Part shown: positions 23,406 through 32,237 of the stretch, one piece after another
Position numbering within the stretch: position 1 is the stretch's first letter
How the letters are laid out: each line of letters starts with the position of its first letter
DNA from: Anaerolineales bacterium UBA6055
GTDB lineage: Bacteria; Chloroflexota; Anaerolineae; Aggregatilineales; Phototrophicaceae
NCBI GenBank assembly: GCA_002428985.1
Contig: DIYL01000057.1
Location: forward strand, 62,001-126,000
DNA: 64,000 bases
Direction: 5' to 3'
Notes under the pieces: model-generated
The model's input: the letters and a program-made list of their open reading frames with translations, nothing else
Database searches by the model: none
What the model was told of the DNA's origin: nothing
Made by a program: the position numbers and the translations under genes

Positions 23406-25423
23406 TACTTTGCCTTTACTAGTTCAAAGATCTGCACAGGCTGACTAATCCCCTTTGGTTGAACCGGCTCCAGTTCATTAAACTCAAAGGTATCGATAAC
23501 CATATCACGCGTTGCTGCAGATACAATAACTTGATTACCACTTGCAGCACTACACAAACGTGATCCTAGATTCATCACACGTCCCATCGCAGTAAAATCT
23601 GTACGTATTGGCGGACCAAACTCACCAGCAATTACCTCACCCGACGATACACCAACCCCCATTAATGGTAATTCGCGCCCTTGTTCTGCTAGTTCTTGTC
23701 TCAATTTCTCATGTACTTTTTGCATCTCCAATGCAGCAGATGCAGCGTAGTACGCATGATCTTCCATCGAAACCGGTGATCCAAATAATGCAATCACTTC
23801 GTCACCAACAAATTTATCGAGTGTGCCACCAAACTCAAAAATCACATTCGTCATATCTTCAAGGAAGTGGTTCAGTGTATCAACCAACTCATCTGGTTCA
23901 GTCCGCTCAGCCCATTCCGTAGAACCGCGTAGGTCAGCAAATAAGACAGATAGAACAACACGCTCTCCAGTTAATACACTATCATCGGCACGTTGCAATA
24001 GCGCATCTAGAACTTTTGGATCTACTGATCGACTCAATACTTTACGCATCCGTCGACGTTCCAAGCGTTCAAATACAGCTGTATCAACCTGACTAGTGAT
24101 TGCAGATAACATCCGGCGATCATCGGGGGTAAATCCATATTCATGGGTGCTATTGACTGCCCCAAAAACACCAATAATTTTATCTTTTAAAATCAAAGGA
24201 ACAGCCACAATCGAGCGTACAGCAGTCTCAACATCATTATCATAAATCACATCTTCGGTTTTGAGTGCCTGTGTAGAGAATCTATCAATTGTACTGGTAT
24301 AGATGTCATCAATTTCAACATCAGGAGGGATGGATGCCATCAATTCTAGAGATTCTTCATTCTCGTTATAGAGCATGATATAACCCATCTCGCAATTCAC
24401 AGCACTACATAATTCATCCAATACTAAATGCAACATCTCTTCAAGTTCAATTTCTCGATCTCGAATACGATCAATTTTGTAGATAGCTTCCAGTTCACGA
24501 TTACGCTGTGCCAACTGCAAGGATATACGATGTTTAACAACAGCAGAATCAATCTGACTCATCATGGCATACAATAGACGGGATTCAACATTTGAGAATG
24601 TTCTTACACGTGCAATAATAATCGCCCCGACTGGGTCACCATATACGCGTAAGGGCGCACCCAATAAGACAAATTTCTCTAATTCTGGCGCAATAACAAA
24701 AGTCTGTGGAGATTGAACATCTTGCATCTTTGCACGTAGACGGTTCTTCAACTGTTGCGATAAGGATTCACCGTAAATATTGCCACGGACGATCGTTTCA
24801 CGTTGTTCATCTGTATCTACCATAACAATGCAAAATTCAGCTTCAAAGTGCTTCAGAATAACTGCAGAAAAACTATTCAACAAACTACGTTCATCAGGTG
24901 AACTATCTCGTAGATGATCAATTTGGAAGATAGCTTCAAGTTCCCGATTACGTTCTGCAAGCTTCCACATAGTACGAGCTTGCATCACAGCGGAGTCAAT
25001 TTGTGCCTCTGCAACTGTCAACAATTCTTTATCATCATCATCAAAAGGGGTACCATCACGTGCTACAAAGAATCCGCCAACAATAATCCCTGTATTATCA
25101 ATTTGAATCTGAACAGCTAGCGAATGATTCCATGCACTCGATTTTAGAGGAAATGGTCGATCATAGTGCATTGCTTCACGGCAAAGTGGTTCTGCCATAT
25201 CTTCGGGCAAGCTAATTGCTGCCATTGCTTCTTTCTCACGTGTGTCATCTTCTACTAACAAAATTGCACTAACATCAGCAAAAAAGAATCGCTTTAGCAA
25301 ACTAGCAATTGCACTAAACATACTTTGAGGAGAGCGACCTTGATCTACTGTATCACGTATACGGTCTATACTATTTAGCAATTCAAGTTGTCGATCCTTA
25401 AGTTTTAATTCTCGTTCTGTCAT
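23405..25423 (-). CDS. GAF-domain class III adenylate cyclase
   Basis: A 672-residue cytoplasmic signalling protein. Three GAF-like domains occupy about 10-160, 165-310 and 320-465; the repeated linker NRELEAI(F/Y)(Q/K)ID occurs between them. A class III cyclase domain (~485-670) follows. Its metal aspartates are in LFADLRGST and KFVGDEVIALFG. The Lys of that second motif and the Thr of DFTAMG occupy the adenine-selecting positions as in class IIIb. The Asn and Arg of NLGSRL are the transition-state residues. The enzyme therefore looks active and ATP-specific, with input sensed by the GAF domains (ligand unknown). It is coupled to lysA by TAATG. Confidence 0.9.
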   Translation of the reverse strand: MTERELKLKDRQLELLNSIDRIRDTVDQGRSPQSMFSAIASLLKRFFFADVSAILLVEDDTREKEAMAAISLPEDMAEPLCREAMHYDRPFPLKSSAWNHSLAVQIQIDNTGIIVGGFFVARDGTPFDDDDKELLTVAEAQIDSAVMQARTMWKLAERNRELEAIFQIDHLRDSSPDERSLLNSFSAVILKHFEAEFCIVMVDTDEQRETIVRGNIYGESLSQQLKNRLRAKMQDVQSPQTFVIAPELEKFVLLGAPLRVYGDPVGAIIIARVRTFSNVESRLLYAMMSQIDSAVVKHRISLQLAQRNRELEAIYKIDRIRDREIELEEMLHLVLDELCSAVNCEMGYIMLYNENEESLELMASIPPDVEIDDIYTSTIDRFSTQALKTEDVIYDNDVETAVRSIVAVPLILKDKIIGVFGAVNSTHEYGFTPDDRRMLSAITSQVDTAVFERLERRRMRKVLSRSVDPKVLDALLQRADDSVLTGERVVLSVLFADLRGSTEWAERTEPDELVDTLNHFLEDMTNVIFEFGGTLDKFVGDEVIALFGSPVSMEDHAYYAASAALEMQKVHEKLRQELAEQGRELPLMGVGVSSGEVIAGEFGPPIRTDFTAMGRVMNLGSRLCSAASGNQVIVSAATRDMVIDTFEFNELEPVQPKGISQPVQIFELVKAK

Positions 25424-25464
25424 AACGCCGTACTCACCCTATATGTTGTTGTGTAATATCAATA

Positions 25465-25493
25465 TTGAATCGACCTGATTTAACAAGTATGCT
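25465..25493 (+). promoter_or_regulatory. Probable promoter of the dynamin operon
   Basis: TTGAAT (25465-25470), a 17-base spacer and TATGCT (25488-25493) upstream of the first dynamin gene. The elements match sigma-70 reasonably. The leader would be about 50 bases and ends with AAGGAG 11 bases before the TTG start. Confidence 0.45.
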
Positions 25494-25551
25494 ATTTAGT
25501 ATAACAGACAATCCAACGAATGTTCTATCAGAATAAGGAGCTAGTATACAC

Positions 25552-27405
25552 TTGATAGAGAACACTACTGATGAAAAACTGTTAGAGGCGTATCAATCTA
25601 TCCGGCGACGCGAACATAAGCTGATCCATGATATGTTGCCTGTTCTGAATAAAATCGAAACACTTGAACCGGAACAAGTTGATCAGGTACGCGACGCAAT
25701 GTTCCATACCGATCATCCTTACCTAATGGTACTGGTTGGGCCATTTAATGCGGGTAAATCAAGCATCGTTAATGCTTTGATGGGTACGGATAATCTTCTC
25801 AAAATCGGTGCGACCCCGACAACAGATTCAATTCAAATTCTACGTTGGGGTGAAGAAGCTGAACGTATGGAATCGGGTGGCGAAGTTGAAACCGTATTCT
25901 ACCCCTCCGACTTACTCAAAAAGGTCAGTGTTGTTGATACACCCGGTCTTGAGTCCGTTATCAAATCGCACGAAATTACCACGCGTAAATTCTTACACCG
26001 TGCCGATGTTGTCTTACTCGTCATGATGGCAACACAAGCCATGACATCTAGCAATCTTGAAACCATGAAAATGTTCAAGGACTATGGTAAGAAAGTTATC
26101 ATCGTTGTTAACCAATGCGATTTGCTAGATGAGAGTGAACGTCAAGAAATTGAAGAATTCATTCGTAACGAAAGTAAGTCCAAACTGGGAACACAACCCG
26201 ATATCTGGATGCTCAGCGCGAAACAAGGCGTTGAAGCCAACAGTGGTGCCGTCCGCGACGAAGCTTTATGGGAAACCAGCGGTATTCAACAAATCGAAGC
26301 GTACATCGACGAACAATTGAATGATGCATCCCGTCTACGCCAAAAACTGCAAACACCGCTTCAAATTGTTCAGAATGTTCATTCAAAAGCACTTGATGCG
26401 GTCAAAGAAAATCAGGCGGCACTATCTCACTATCAGAGCATCAACGAAAATATTGACCAACAACTAAAAACGCAACGCCAGGGTCAAAAGAAGTCGGTGA
26501 CCGAAATTAATGCCGAAATTGATGAGCAATTTAAGGAAATCGGCAACCGTAGTGAAGGCGCGCTGATGGACATTTTCAAGTTATCAAATGCGATACAATC
26601 ATTCATTGGTGGGATTATTCAGCTTGTAGGATTGACACGCCTATTAGGGGGTCTAACAAAAACCTCACGGGTAGAAAAATCCTTCGAGAGATATAACGTA
26701 TTCCAACCGATGGAAGAAATCAACAATATCGTGGATAAACTTGGTCCTCGTCTTGAAGGGCAAGACATGCAAGATATTGATGACCTCATCAAATATGGTC
26801 AAAGCGAGGTTAACAAACTACCTGATGATTTACAGGATAAAGTTATCGGTAGTATCCAAGCGCCAATCAAATATGTACGTGACCATATCCAAAAACTCGA
26901 TACCCAATTGGAACCCATCGAGCAATCGACACGTAAACTAGAAGTAAATGAACTAGAAGATGCTTTCCGCAACACACTCATGTATCTTGCATCATGGCAA
27001 CTGATTGCATTAACCCTATTCTTTGCATTCACACAATTCTCTAGTGGGATGGAAGACGGTGTCTTGCGTCTATTGATTATGCTAGTTATTCCATTGGTTG
27101 CAATTATGGGTTTCCTGATGATGCCGATTCGCGGACGTATGATTCATAAGCAATATGTGGAACGACTCAACATGCTATCCGAGCAATATCAAAAGACAAT
27201 TCATACTGCCGCTGATAAACAAATTGATTACGGTATCCAACTCCGTAAAGACGCCATCGCACCATTAACTCGTTTGATTAATGCACAGACCTCTATCCAT
27301 GATGATCACCTTGAAAGCCTCCGTAGTAGTGAGCAAGTCATTGTCAGTATTGAGTCTGACTTGAACTCACTTGGAAAACGTAAGTTGTTAGGAGTAGCGA
27401 TATGA
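25552..27405 (+). CDS. Bacterial dynamin-like GTPase, first of a pair
   Basis: A 617-residue large GTPase. G1 is GPFNAGKSSIVNALMG, the switch Thr is in ATPTTDSIQ, G3 is VVDTPGLESV, and G4 is VNQCDLL. The rest is mostly helical with a strong hydrophobic hairpin at ~485-530 (LMYLASWQLIALTLFFAF, LLIMLVIPLVAIMGFL) that would insert into the membrane. This is the usual layout of bacterial dynamin-like proteins, which remodel or protect membranes. A TTG at 25552 is the best start (AAGGAG 11 bases upstream); no ATG fits before residue 29. Its stop overlaps the next ATG (ATGA), so both are translated together. Confidence 0.9.
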   Translation: MIENTTDEKLLEAYQSIRRREHKLIHDMLPVLNKIETLEPEQVDQVRDAMFHTDHPYLMVLVGPFNAGKSSIVNALMGTDNLLKIGATPTTDSIQILRWGEEAERMESGGEVETVFYPSDLLKKVSVVDTPGLESVIKSHEITTRKFLHRADVVLLVMMATQAMTSSNLETMKMFKDYGKKVIIVVNQCDLLDESERQEIEEFIRNESKSKLGTQPDIWMLSAKQGVEANSGAVRDEALWETSGIQQIEAYIDEQLNDASRLRQKLQTPLQIVQNVHSKALDAVKENQAALSHYQSINENIDQQLKTQRQGQKKSVTEINAEIDEQFKEIGNRSEGALMDIFKLSNAIQSFIGGIIQLVGLTRLLGGLTKTSRVEKSFERYNVFQPMEEINNIVDKLGPRLEGQDMQDIDDLIKYGQSEVNKLPDDLQDKVIGSIQAPIKYVRDHIQKLDTQLEPIEQSTRKLEVNELEDAFRNTLMYLASWQLIALTLFFAFTQFSSGMEDGVLRLLIMLVIPLVAIMGFLMMPIRGRMIHKQYVERLNMLSEQYQKTIHTAADKQIDYGIQLRKDAIAPLTRLINAQTSIHDDHLESLRSSEQVIVSIESDLNSLGKRKLLGVAI

Positions 27406-29183
27406 CAACACCCGCAGTCAACACCCTTGATGGACCAATAACCGCTTTACGCGAACGGGAAATCAAGTTAATTAATCAAATTGCTGAATCTATGGTTCAG
27501 TATGAAGCTAAAGCAGAAGACAGCCGTGAACGACTCAAAGATGTTGCTCAAGATTTGCGCGATATGTTTTTCATCGTGTCAGTCATTGGTGAATTTAACG
27601 CGGGGAAATCCACGTTTATCAATGCATTGATAGGTGAAAAATTGTTACCCATGGGTATCAAACCAACGACTGAATACATCGAACTTATCCGTTATTCAGA
27701 AAAACCCGAACGTAAACCAGTTGTGCGAGCTGATGGTCTGCGTGAATGGTCCCACCCAAATATCGGAACAGACGGCGTTGCAATTGTTGATACACCGGGT
27801 ACAGGTTCAATCTTCCAAAAGCACGAACGAACTGCAAAAGACTTTCTGCATCGTAGTGACCTAGTTATCTTTGTAATTTCGGCAAAGCGGGCTTTTGGCG
27901 AATCTGAGCGACTTTACCTTGAATTAGCTAAGGATTATGGCAAGAAAATCATTCTGGTGTTGAATCAGATGGATTTGCTCACCCCTGCCGAACAAGCTGA
28001 GGTCAAGAAGTTTGTTGAAGAACGCGTTCAAGAATTCTTGAATATCGAACCTCTACTGTTCTTGACATCCGGCAAACAGTATTTCGAGAACACTGAAGCC
28101 GATATTACAACTGATAAAAGTGGTATCCTAGCCGTCCGCGCTCATCTACGTGGGGTATACCAAGAAGCCCCCCCTGCCAAGCAAAAGTTACTCACACAAC
28201 TCGCAACAGCAGAGCGCATCACACAACATGTCTACGAAGATATTCAAAGCAAATTAGACTCGGTCAATGTCGATACTGAACGCATCAAGGACATCGAAAG
28301 TGAATTAGAGCAACAATCACTGGGGCTTGATAAGCAAATGGCAGAAGCTAAAGCAGAAATCGACAAAACACTGGAAAGTATCCGTACTCGTGGTACCAAA
28401 TTCATTAACGAGAACTTGTCGATTCGTAAATTGCGTACCTCATCACGTAAAGATGGTCTACAAACACAATTTACTGAAGAAGTTATCGGACGCTCGCTAA
28501 AAGACATCAACAAAGCATCAAATGATTACATTAATGCTGTCGTTGATCAAAGCCGTGGTTATTGGCGTGGCGTGATTGATCGCCTCAATAAGCTACAAGA
28601 CATCCTTGAGCGTGATGTTGATGCCCTTGACGCTGGCATTTACTCGGAACAACGTGAAAGCCTTCAAGATGCTATCCGCATTGCAGAAGCAGAGCTAAAG
28701 TCATATTCGACAGGTAAAGTCATCAGTGAGATGGAAAGTGCATTTAATGCAAATATGGGTGGTTTTCAACGATCCGTATTGGCATCCATGAGTAGCATCA
28801 TCACTGCATTGGTTGCTATTGCGACCCCGGGTCCGTTATTTGGCGCAGCAGCAGCTCCATTTGCACTCCCTGCATTTGTTGCAGGCGCAGCAGGTGCTCT
28901 CATATTTGGTTATCCAGCCTATCAATACTACCGACGGGTAAACCGTGAAACCATCGAAAAATTCAATACAAATATTGATCAACTTGAGAAGAACTACCAT
29001 GAAGCACTTGATGACTTAACAAAGAAAGAACGGGGTCGCCTGAACCAATATGGTAAACAGGTGCTTACACCTATCTTTAGTCGTCTTGATGTCCTAGCCA
29101 AACGCTATGGTGATCAAGATAAAAAGCTCAAAGATTATCTCGATGACATCGTAGACTTACGAGGACGCATCGAAGCCCTCTAA
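27402..29183 (+). CDS. Bacterial dynamin-like GTPase, second of a pair
   Basis: A 593-residue relative of the preceding gene. G1 is GEFNAGKSTFINALIG, the G2 region is KPTTEYIE, G3 is VDTPGTGSIFQ, and G4 is LNQMDLL. A long coiled helical stalk follows. A hydrophobic hairpin rich in Ala/Gly/Phe lies at ~455-500 (TALVAIATPGPLFGAAAAPF, FVAGAAGALIFGYPAY). It overlaps the first gene by four bases. Paired dynamins (for example Campylobacter DLP1/DLP2 and Streptomyces DynA/DynB) form hetero-oligomers on membranes, so a two-subunit membrane-remodelling complex is likely. A terminator follows at 29203. Confidence 0.9.
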   Translation: MTTPAVNTLDGPITALREREIKLINQIAESMVQYEAKAEDSRERLKDVAQDLRDMFFIVSVIGEFNAGKSTFINALIGEKLLPMGIKPTTEYIELIRYSEKPERKPVVRADGLREWSHPNIGTDGVAIVDTPGTGSIFQKHERTAKDFLHRSDLVIFVISAKRAFGESERLYLELAKDYGKKIILVLNQMDLLTPAEQAEVKKFVEERVQEFLNIEPLLFLTSGKQYFENTEADITTDKSGILAVRAHLRGVYQEAPPAKQKLLTQLATAERITQHVYEDIQSKLDSVNVDTERIKDIESELEQQSLGLDKQMAEAKAEIDKTLESIRTRGTKFINENLSIRKLRTSSRKDGLQTQFTEEVIGRSLKDINKASNDYINAVVDQSRGYWRGVIDRLNKLQDILERDVDALDAGIYSEQRESLQDAIRIAEAELKSYSTGKVISEMESAFNANMGGFQRSVLASMSSIITALVAIATPGPLFGAAAAPFALPAFVAGAAGALIFGYPAYQYYRRVNRETIEKFNTNIDQLEKNYHEALDDLTKKERGRLNQYGKQVLTPIFSRLDVLAKRYGDQDKKLKDYLDDIVDLRGRIEAL

Positions 29184-29202
29184 AACTTATTCAATCACTC
29201 TC

Positions 29203-29238
29203 AAAACGGACAGTTATGATATTGCTGTCCGTTTTGTA
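29203..29238 (+). terminator. Terminator after the dynamin pair
   Basis: AAAACGGACAG (29203-29213) pairs perfectly with CTGTCCGTTTT (29225-29235), an 11-bp stem ending in T residues. It separates the dynamin operon from the MgtC-like gene. Confidence 0.85.
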
Positions 29239-29250
29239 TATAATAAACTT

Positions 29251-29709
29251 ATGACATTAGAACAACAATTATTAATAACAATCCAACTTATTATTTCTGC
29301 TATTCTAAGCCTAATCATTGGCATGGACCGTGAACGCAAAGCCAAAGCGGCAGGATTACGCACCCATATGCTGACAGGTGTCGGTGCATGTCTGTTCACT
29401 TCGCTATCTATTGCTGCATTCCCTGATGGTGATCCAACCCGCATAGCATCCAATATTGTAACGGGAATCGGTTTTCTTGGTGCAGGGACTATCATTGTCC
29501 GTAACAATCAACCTCATGAGCTCACGACAGCAGCCAGTATATGGGTAACAGCCGCAATAGGTATGGCAGTAGGCACAAATGCATTTTTGGTGGCAATTAC
29601 TGGCACACTCCTGATATGGCTCATATTAGTTGTTATTGGACGAATCGAAGAACATGCCTATCAGCATAAAGGTGAATCGGCACAGTCCACAGACACTGCA
29701 CCCAGTTAA
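29251..29709 (+). CDS. MgtC/SapB-family membrane protein
   Basis: A 152-residue inner-membrane protein with four hydrophobic helices. The family signature includes IGMDRERKAKAAGLRTHML after helix 1, VTGIGFLGAGTIIV in helix 3 and LTTAASIWVTAAIGMAVG before helix 4. MgtC members affect magnesium homeostasis and survival in hosts or in low Mg, but this short form lacks the C-terminal cytoplasmic domain of MgtC proper, so the role is unknown. No good ribosome site is visible ahead of ATG 29251. Confidence 0.88.
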   Translation: MTLEQQLLITIQLIISAILSLIIGMDRERKAKAAGLRTHMLTGVGACLFTSLSIAAFPDGDPTRIASNIVTGIGFLGAGTIIVRNNQPHELTTAASIWVTAAIGMAVGTNAFLVAITGTLLIWLILVVIGRIEEHAYQHKGESAQSTDTAPS

Positions 29710-29715
29710 ACCGAT

Positions 29716-30819
29716 TTATACTGTAAATTCGCCATTCTCGTAAAACAACTCACCATCAACATGAATCTGACTATCTTCTCGCATGTCACAGATCATATCC
29801 CAGTGCACGGCACTTTTGTTTTTACTTCCAGTTTCAGGGTAACCCATTCCGATTGCCATATGAACTGTACCACCGATTTTCTCATCATAAAGAATACTAC
29901 CTGTGAATTTGTTAATCCCAAAGTTCGTACCAATCGCAAATTCACCAAGGTACCGCGCTCCTGCATCAGTATCTAACTGTGCATGTAATAATTCCTCGTT
30001 TTGTTCAGCCGTGCCGTCAACAACTTTCCCATCTTCAAACTTGAGTTCAATCCCACTTACAGCACGTCCACCAACGATCGATGGATATGTAAAACGTACC
30101 CATCCATTGACACTATCTTCAACGGGTCCGGTAAAAATTTCACCACTTGGCATATTACGTTTGCCGTCGCTATTTATGAAGATACGGTCTTCAATACTTA
30201 GCTCAAGATCAATATTTGGCCCTTGCAACTTGACCTGTTTTTTACCTGCGAGGTAATCCACTTTGTGTTGTTGCATCTCACTGAGTTTACGCCATTCAGC
30301 GGCAGGATCATCATGATCACAGAAACATGCCCCATAGACAAAATCTTCATATTCTTCAAAACTCATGTTGGCTTCTTGCGCACCAGCTTGTGATGGAAAC
30401 ATTGTGCCCACCCAGCGGAACTCACCTCTTGCAGCACGTTCTAGCCGTGTCGTGAGAATTTCGCTTTGTGCAGCACGATAATCTTGTATTCGTTTACCAC
30501 TAATATTCGTCATTGCACGTGTATTTTCCGCAGCACGAACGCGAATATAAACATCTGCATCCTCGATATAGTTTTTCATTGTGGGGTCAATCCACTCGAG
30601 TTGTTCTCGTGTTGCATTACGCAAGAAATACCGCTGCATATATTCATCATTCATAATAAGTGTAGGATAGCCACCAGCATCCACAACAGCTTCAAAAATA
30701 TCACGCAATACAGGCAATGAATTAGGATCTCCTAAGATACCCACCCAATCCCCTTTTTGTACTTCTGTCGAATAAGTAACAAGCAAATTAGCTAAACGTT
30801 TACGACGAACATCAGACAT
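29716..30819 (-). CDS. M29-family aminopeptidase
   Basis: A leaderless metallopeptidase of the AmpS/PepT family that removes N-terminal residues from peptides in the cytoplasm. ATG 30819 with AAAGGA ahead is used rather than an upstream extension. Zinc ligands of the family are visible in order: Glu in MPSGEIFTGPVED, Glu in ARYLGEFAIGTN, His in GTVHMAIGMGYPE, and His/Asp in AVHWDMICDM. Length (367 residues) is close to the usual ~400. It converges on the MgtC-like gene six bases away and lies upstream of no obvious operon partner. Confidence 0.9.
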   Translation of the reverse strand: MSDVRRKRLANLLVTYSTEVQKGDWVGILGDPNSLPVLRDIFEAVVDAGGYPTLIMNDEYMQRYFLRNATREQLEWIDPTMKNYIEDADVYIRVRAAENTRAMTNISGKRIQDYRAAQSEILTTRLERAARGEFRWVGTMFPSQAGAQEANMSFEEYEDFVYGACFCDHDDPAAEWRKLSEMQQHKVDYLAGKKQVKLQGPNIDLELSIEDRIFINSDGKRNMPSGEIFTGPVEDSVNGWVRFTYPSIVGGRAVSGIELKFEDGKVVDGTAEQNEELLHAQLDTDAGARYLGEFAIGTNFGINKFTGSILYDEKIGGTVHMAIGMGYPETGSKNKSAVHWDMICDMREDSQIHVDGELFYENGEFTV

Positions 30820-30870
30820 AGTCTTTCCTTTATCAGAATTAAGCATTTAAATTAAATTGAATAATAAGGT

Positions 30871-30900
30871 AAAGAAAAAGCGCACATTTTGTACGCCTTC
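30871..30900 (-). terminator. Terminator of tpx
   Basis: On the minus strand AAGGCGTAC and GTGCGCTT form a stem with a bulge and a G.T pair, followed by TTTTTCTTT. It starts 13 bases after the tpx stop. Confidence 0.65.
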
Positions 30901-30912
30901 TCAGTCTACAAA

Positions 30913-31419
30913 TTATGCAAGCTCTTGTGCTTTTGCCAAACCAGCAACAAAATTCACTTCATCACCAATCACAGGCACATACTCAGCATATTGTACTGTG
31001 TTGTCTTTATCCAATACGAACAACGCACGTTGACACACACGCCAATCAATGTCATGGACACCGTAGTCATTAGCAAATTGCATATCGCGATATGTTGTCA
31101 AAGTTTCCGTATTTTCGATGCCTTCATTGCCGCAAAAACGATTGAGTGCAAACGGCATGTCGGCACTAACAGTCAATACGATAGTGTTATTTAGATTTGC
31201 GGCTTCTTCGTTAAAACGACGAGTCTGAGCAGCACAAACACCTGTATCAATTGATGGAATAACACTAATAACCTTTACTTTTCCATCATAATCAGTCAAT
31301 GATTTTGTTGATAAATCATTAGCAACCAGTGCAAAATCAGGCGCAGATTGCCCTACTTCTAGCATATCATTTTGTACAGTGTGTTCGTTGGGTCCAACCA
31401 TCATACCGGGGCGTGCCAT
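30913..31419 (-). CDS. tpx: Thiol peroxidase (atypical 2-Cys peroxiredoxin)
   Basis: Reduces hydrogen peroxide and alkyl hydroperoxides using thioredoxin. The 168-residue protein has the Tpx peroxidatic motif DTGVCAAQTRRFN (C62) and the resolving cysteine in NRFCGNEGI (C96). The conserved Thr three residues before C62 and the SADMPFALNRFC strand fit the subfamily. GVHD-type residues near the C-terminus are also present. A good promoter (31470-31499, minus strand) and AAGGAG upstream show it is a monocistronic gene, ending at the terminator at 30871. Confidence 0.96.
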   Translation of the reverse strand: MARPGMMVGPNEHTVQNDMLEVGQSAPDFALVANDLSTKSLTDYDGKVKVISVIPSIDTGVCAAQTRRFNEEAANLNNTIVLTVSADMPFALNRFCGNEGIENTETLTTYRDMQFANDYGVHDIDWRVCQRALFVLDKDNTVQYAEYVPVIGDEVNFVAGLAKAQELA

Positions 31420-31469
31420 ACGATGTTCTCCTTATACTAAGTTAGGATTTTTTAAGATATATCGTCCAA

Positions 31470-31499
31470 ATTATAGTCATGCAAGTAAGTGACTCACAA
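31470..31499 (-). promoter_or_regulatory. Promoter of tpx
   Basis: On the minus strand TTGTGA (plus 31494-31499), an 18-base spacer and a consensus TATAAT (plus 31470-31475) precede tpx by about 50 bases. Confidence 0.6.
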
Positions 31500-31559
31500 T
31501 TGCCAACGTCTGAAAAGAGACATTCTTTTATCTCGCATTAATCAAATAGGGAGTAATCC

Positions 31560-32198
31560 ATGCAACGCAATCGTATCCTAATCGGAGTAGTAGTTATCGT
31601 AGTCGCAATTATTGGACTGATTATCACAGAACCCTGGACATACTTTGTCGTTAACGAAGTTAATGAAGCATTCCCAGGTCTAAGTAGTGAGCAACGTGAA
31701 GCTGTTAATAATATGCCAGAAGACCAACGCACAACGTTACTCGAGATGGCAGATGAAAATCCAGAAATGGCCGAACAAGTTGCTGAAGCGCAAACTGGTG
31801 ATGATACTGTTGTACCAGAAGCTGAACAAGCCATGCCAGATGATATGCCAGAAGAACCTGTTGTACTCACAGTAGGGTCATTTATTATGATTGATCCAGT
31901 CCATAGTGCAGATGGGACAGCAACTGTCTATGAATTACCAGAAGGTAATCGTGTGCTACGTTTCGAAGATTTCCAATCCACAAATGGTCCGCAACTACAT
32001 GTATTTCTATCCAAAGAAAACCCAACGACAACATTTGCAGGTCTAGGTGAAGACGCGATTGATCTTGGTCCGCTCAAAGGCAATATCGGCAATCAAAACT
32101 ATGATATTCCAGCCGATATAAACCTCGACGAATATCAAAGTGTCGTCATCTATTGTGTGCCGTTCAGTGTGGTATTTAGCTCAGCAGCATTTTCGTAA
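31560..32198 (+). CDS. Membrane-anchored DM13-domain protein
   Basis: A 212-residue protein. An N-terminal signal anchor (ILIGVVVIVVAIIGLIITEP) is followed by an acidic, coiled stretch (EAVNNMPEDQRTTLLEMADE ... VAEA). A DM13 domain then fills ~105-212: GTATVYELPEGNRVLRFEDF, STNGPQLHVFLSK, DLGPLKGNIGNQNYDIPADI and VVIYCVPFSVVF. DM13 is proposed to bind a redox cofactor through its conserved Cys (YC-PFSVVF) and to take part in electron transfer outside the cell. The exact partner is unknown. GGGAG lies 6 bases before ATG 31560. It faces the tpx promoter and ends at a shared terminator. Confidence 0.88.
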   Translation: MQRNRILIGVVVIVVAIIGLIITEPWTYFVVNEVNEAFPGLSSEQREAVNNMPEDQRTTLLEMADENPEMAEQVAEAQTGDDTVVPEAEQAMPDDMPEEPVVLTVGSFIMIDPVHSADGTATVYELPEGNRVLRFEDFQSTNGPQLHVFLSKENPTTTFAGLGEDAIDLGPLKGNIGNQNYDIPADINLDEYQSVVIYCVPFSVVFSSAAFS

Positions 32199-32208
32199 TG
32201 ATTTATGT

Positions 32209-32232
32209 AGGGGCAGATGGTGCCCCTTTTTG
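32209..32232 (+). terminator. Terminator after the DM13 gene
   Basis: AGGGGCA (32209-32215) and TGCCCCT (32221-32227) with a five-base loop and TTTTTG after it. It lies between convergent genes and works best for the plus strand. Confidence 0.8.
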
Positions 32233-32237
32233 TATAT

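Noticed and set aside
23405..23700. Inactive class III cyclase because GD is replaced by GR in the TAMGR segment
   Set aside because: The adenine-selecting residue is the Thr three residues before the Gly, and it is present along with the metal Asp, Lys, Asn and Arg; the position that changed is not catalytic.
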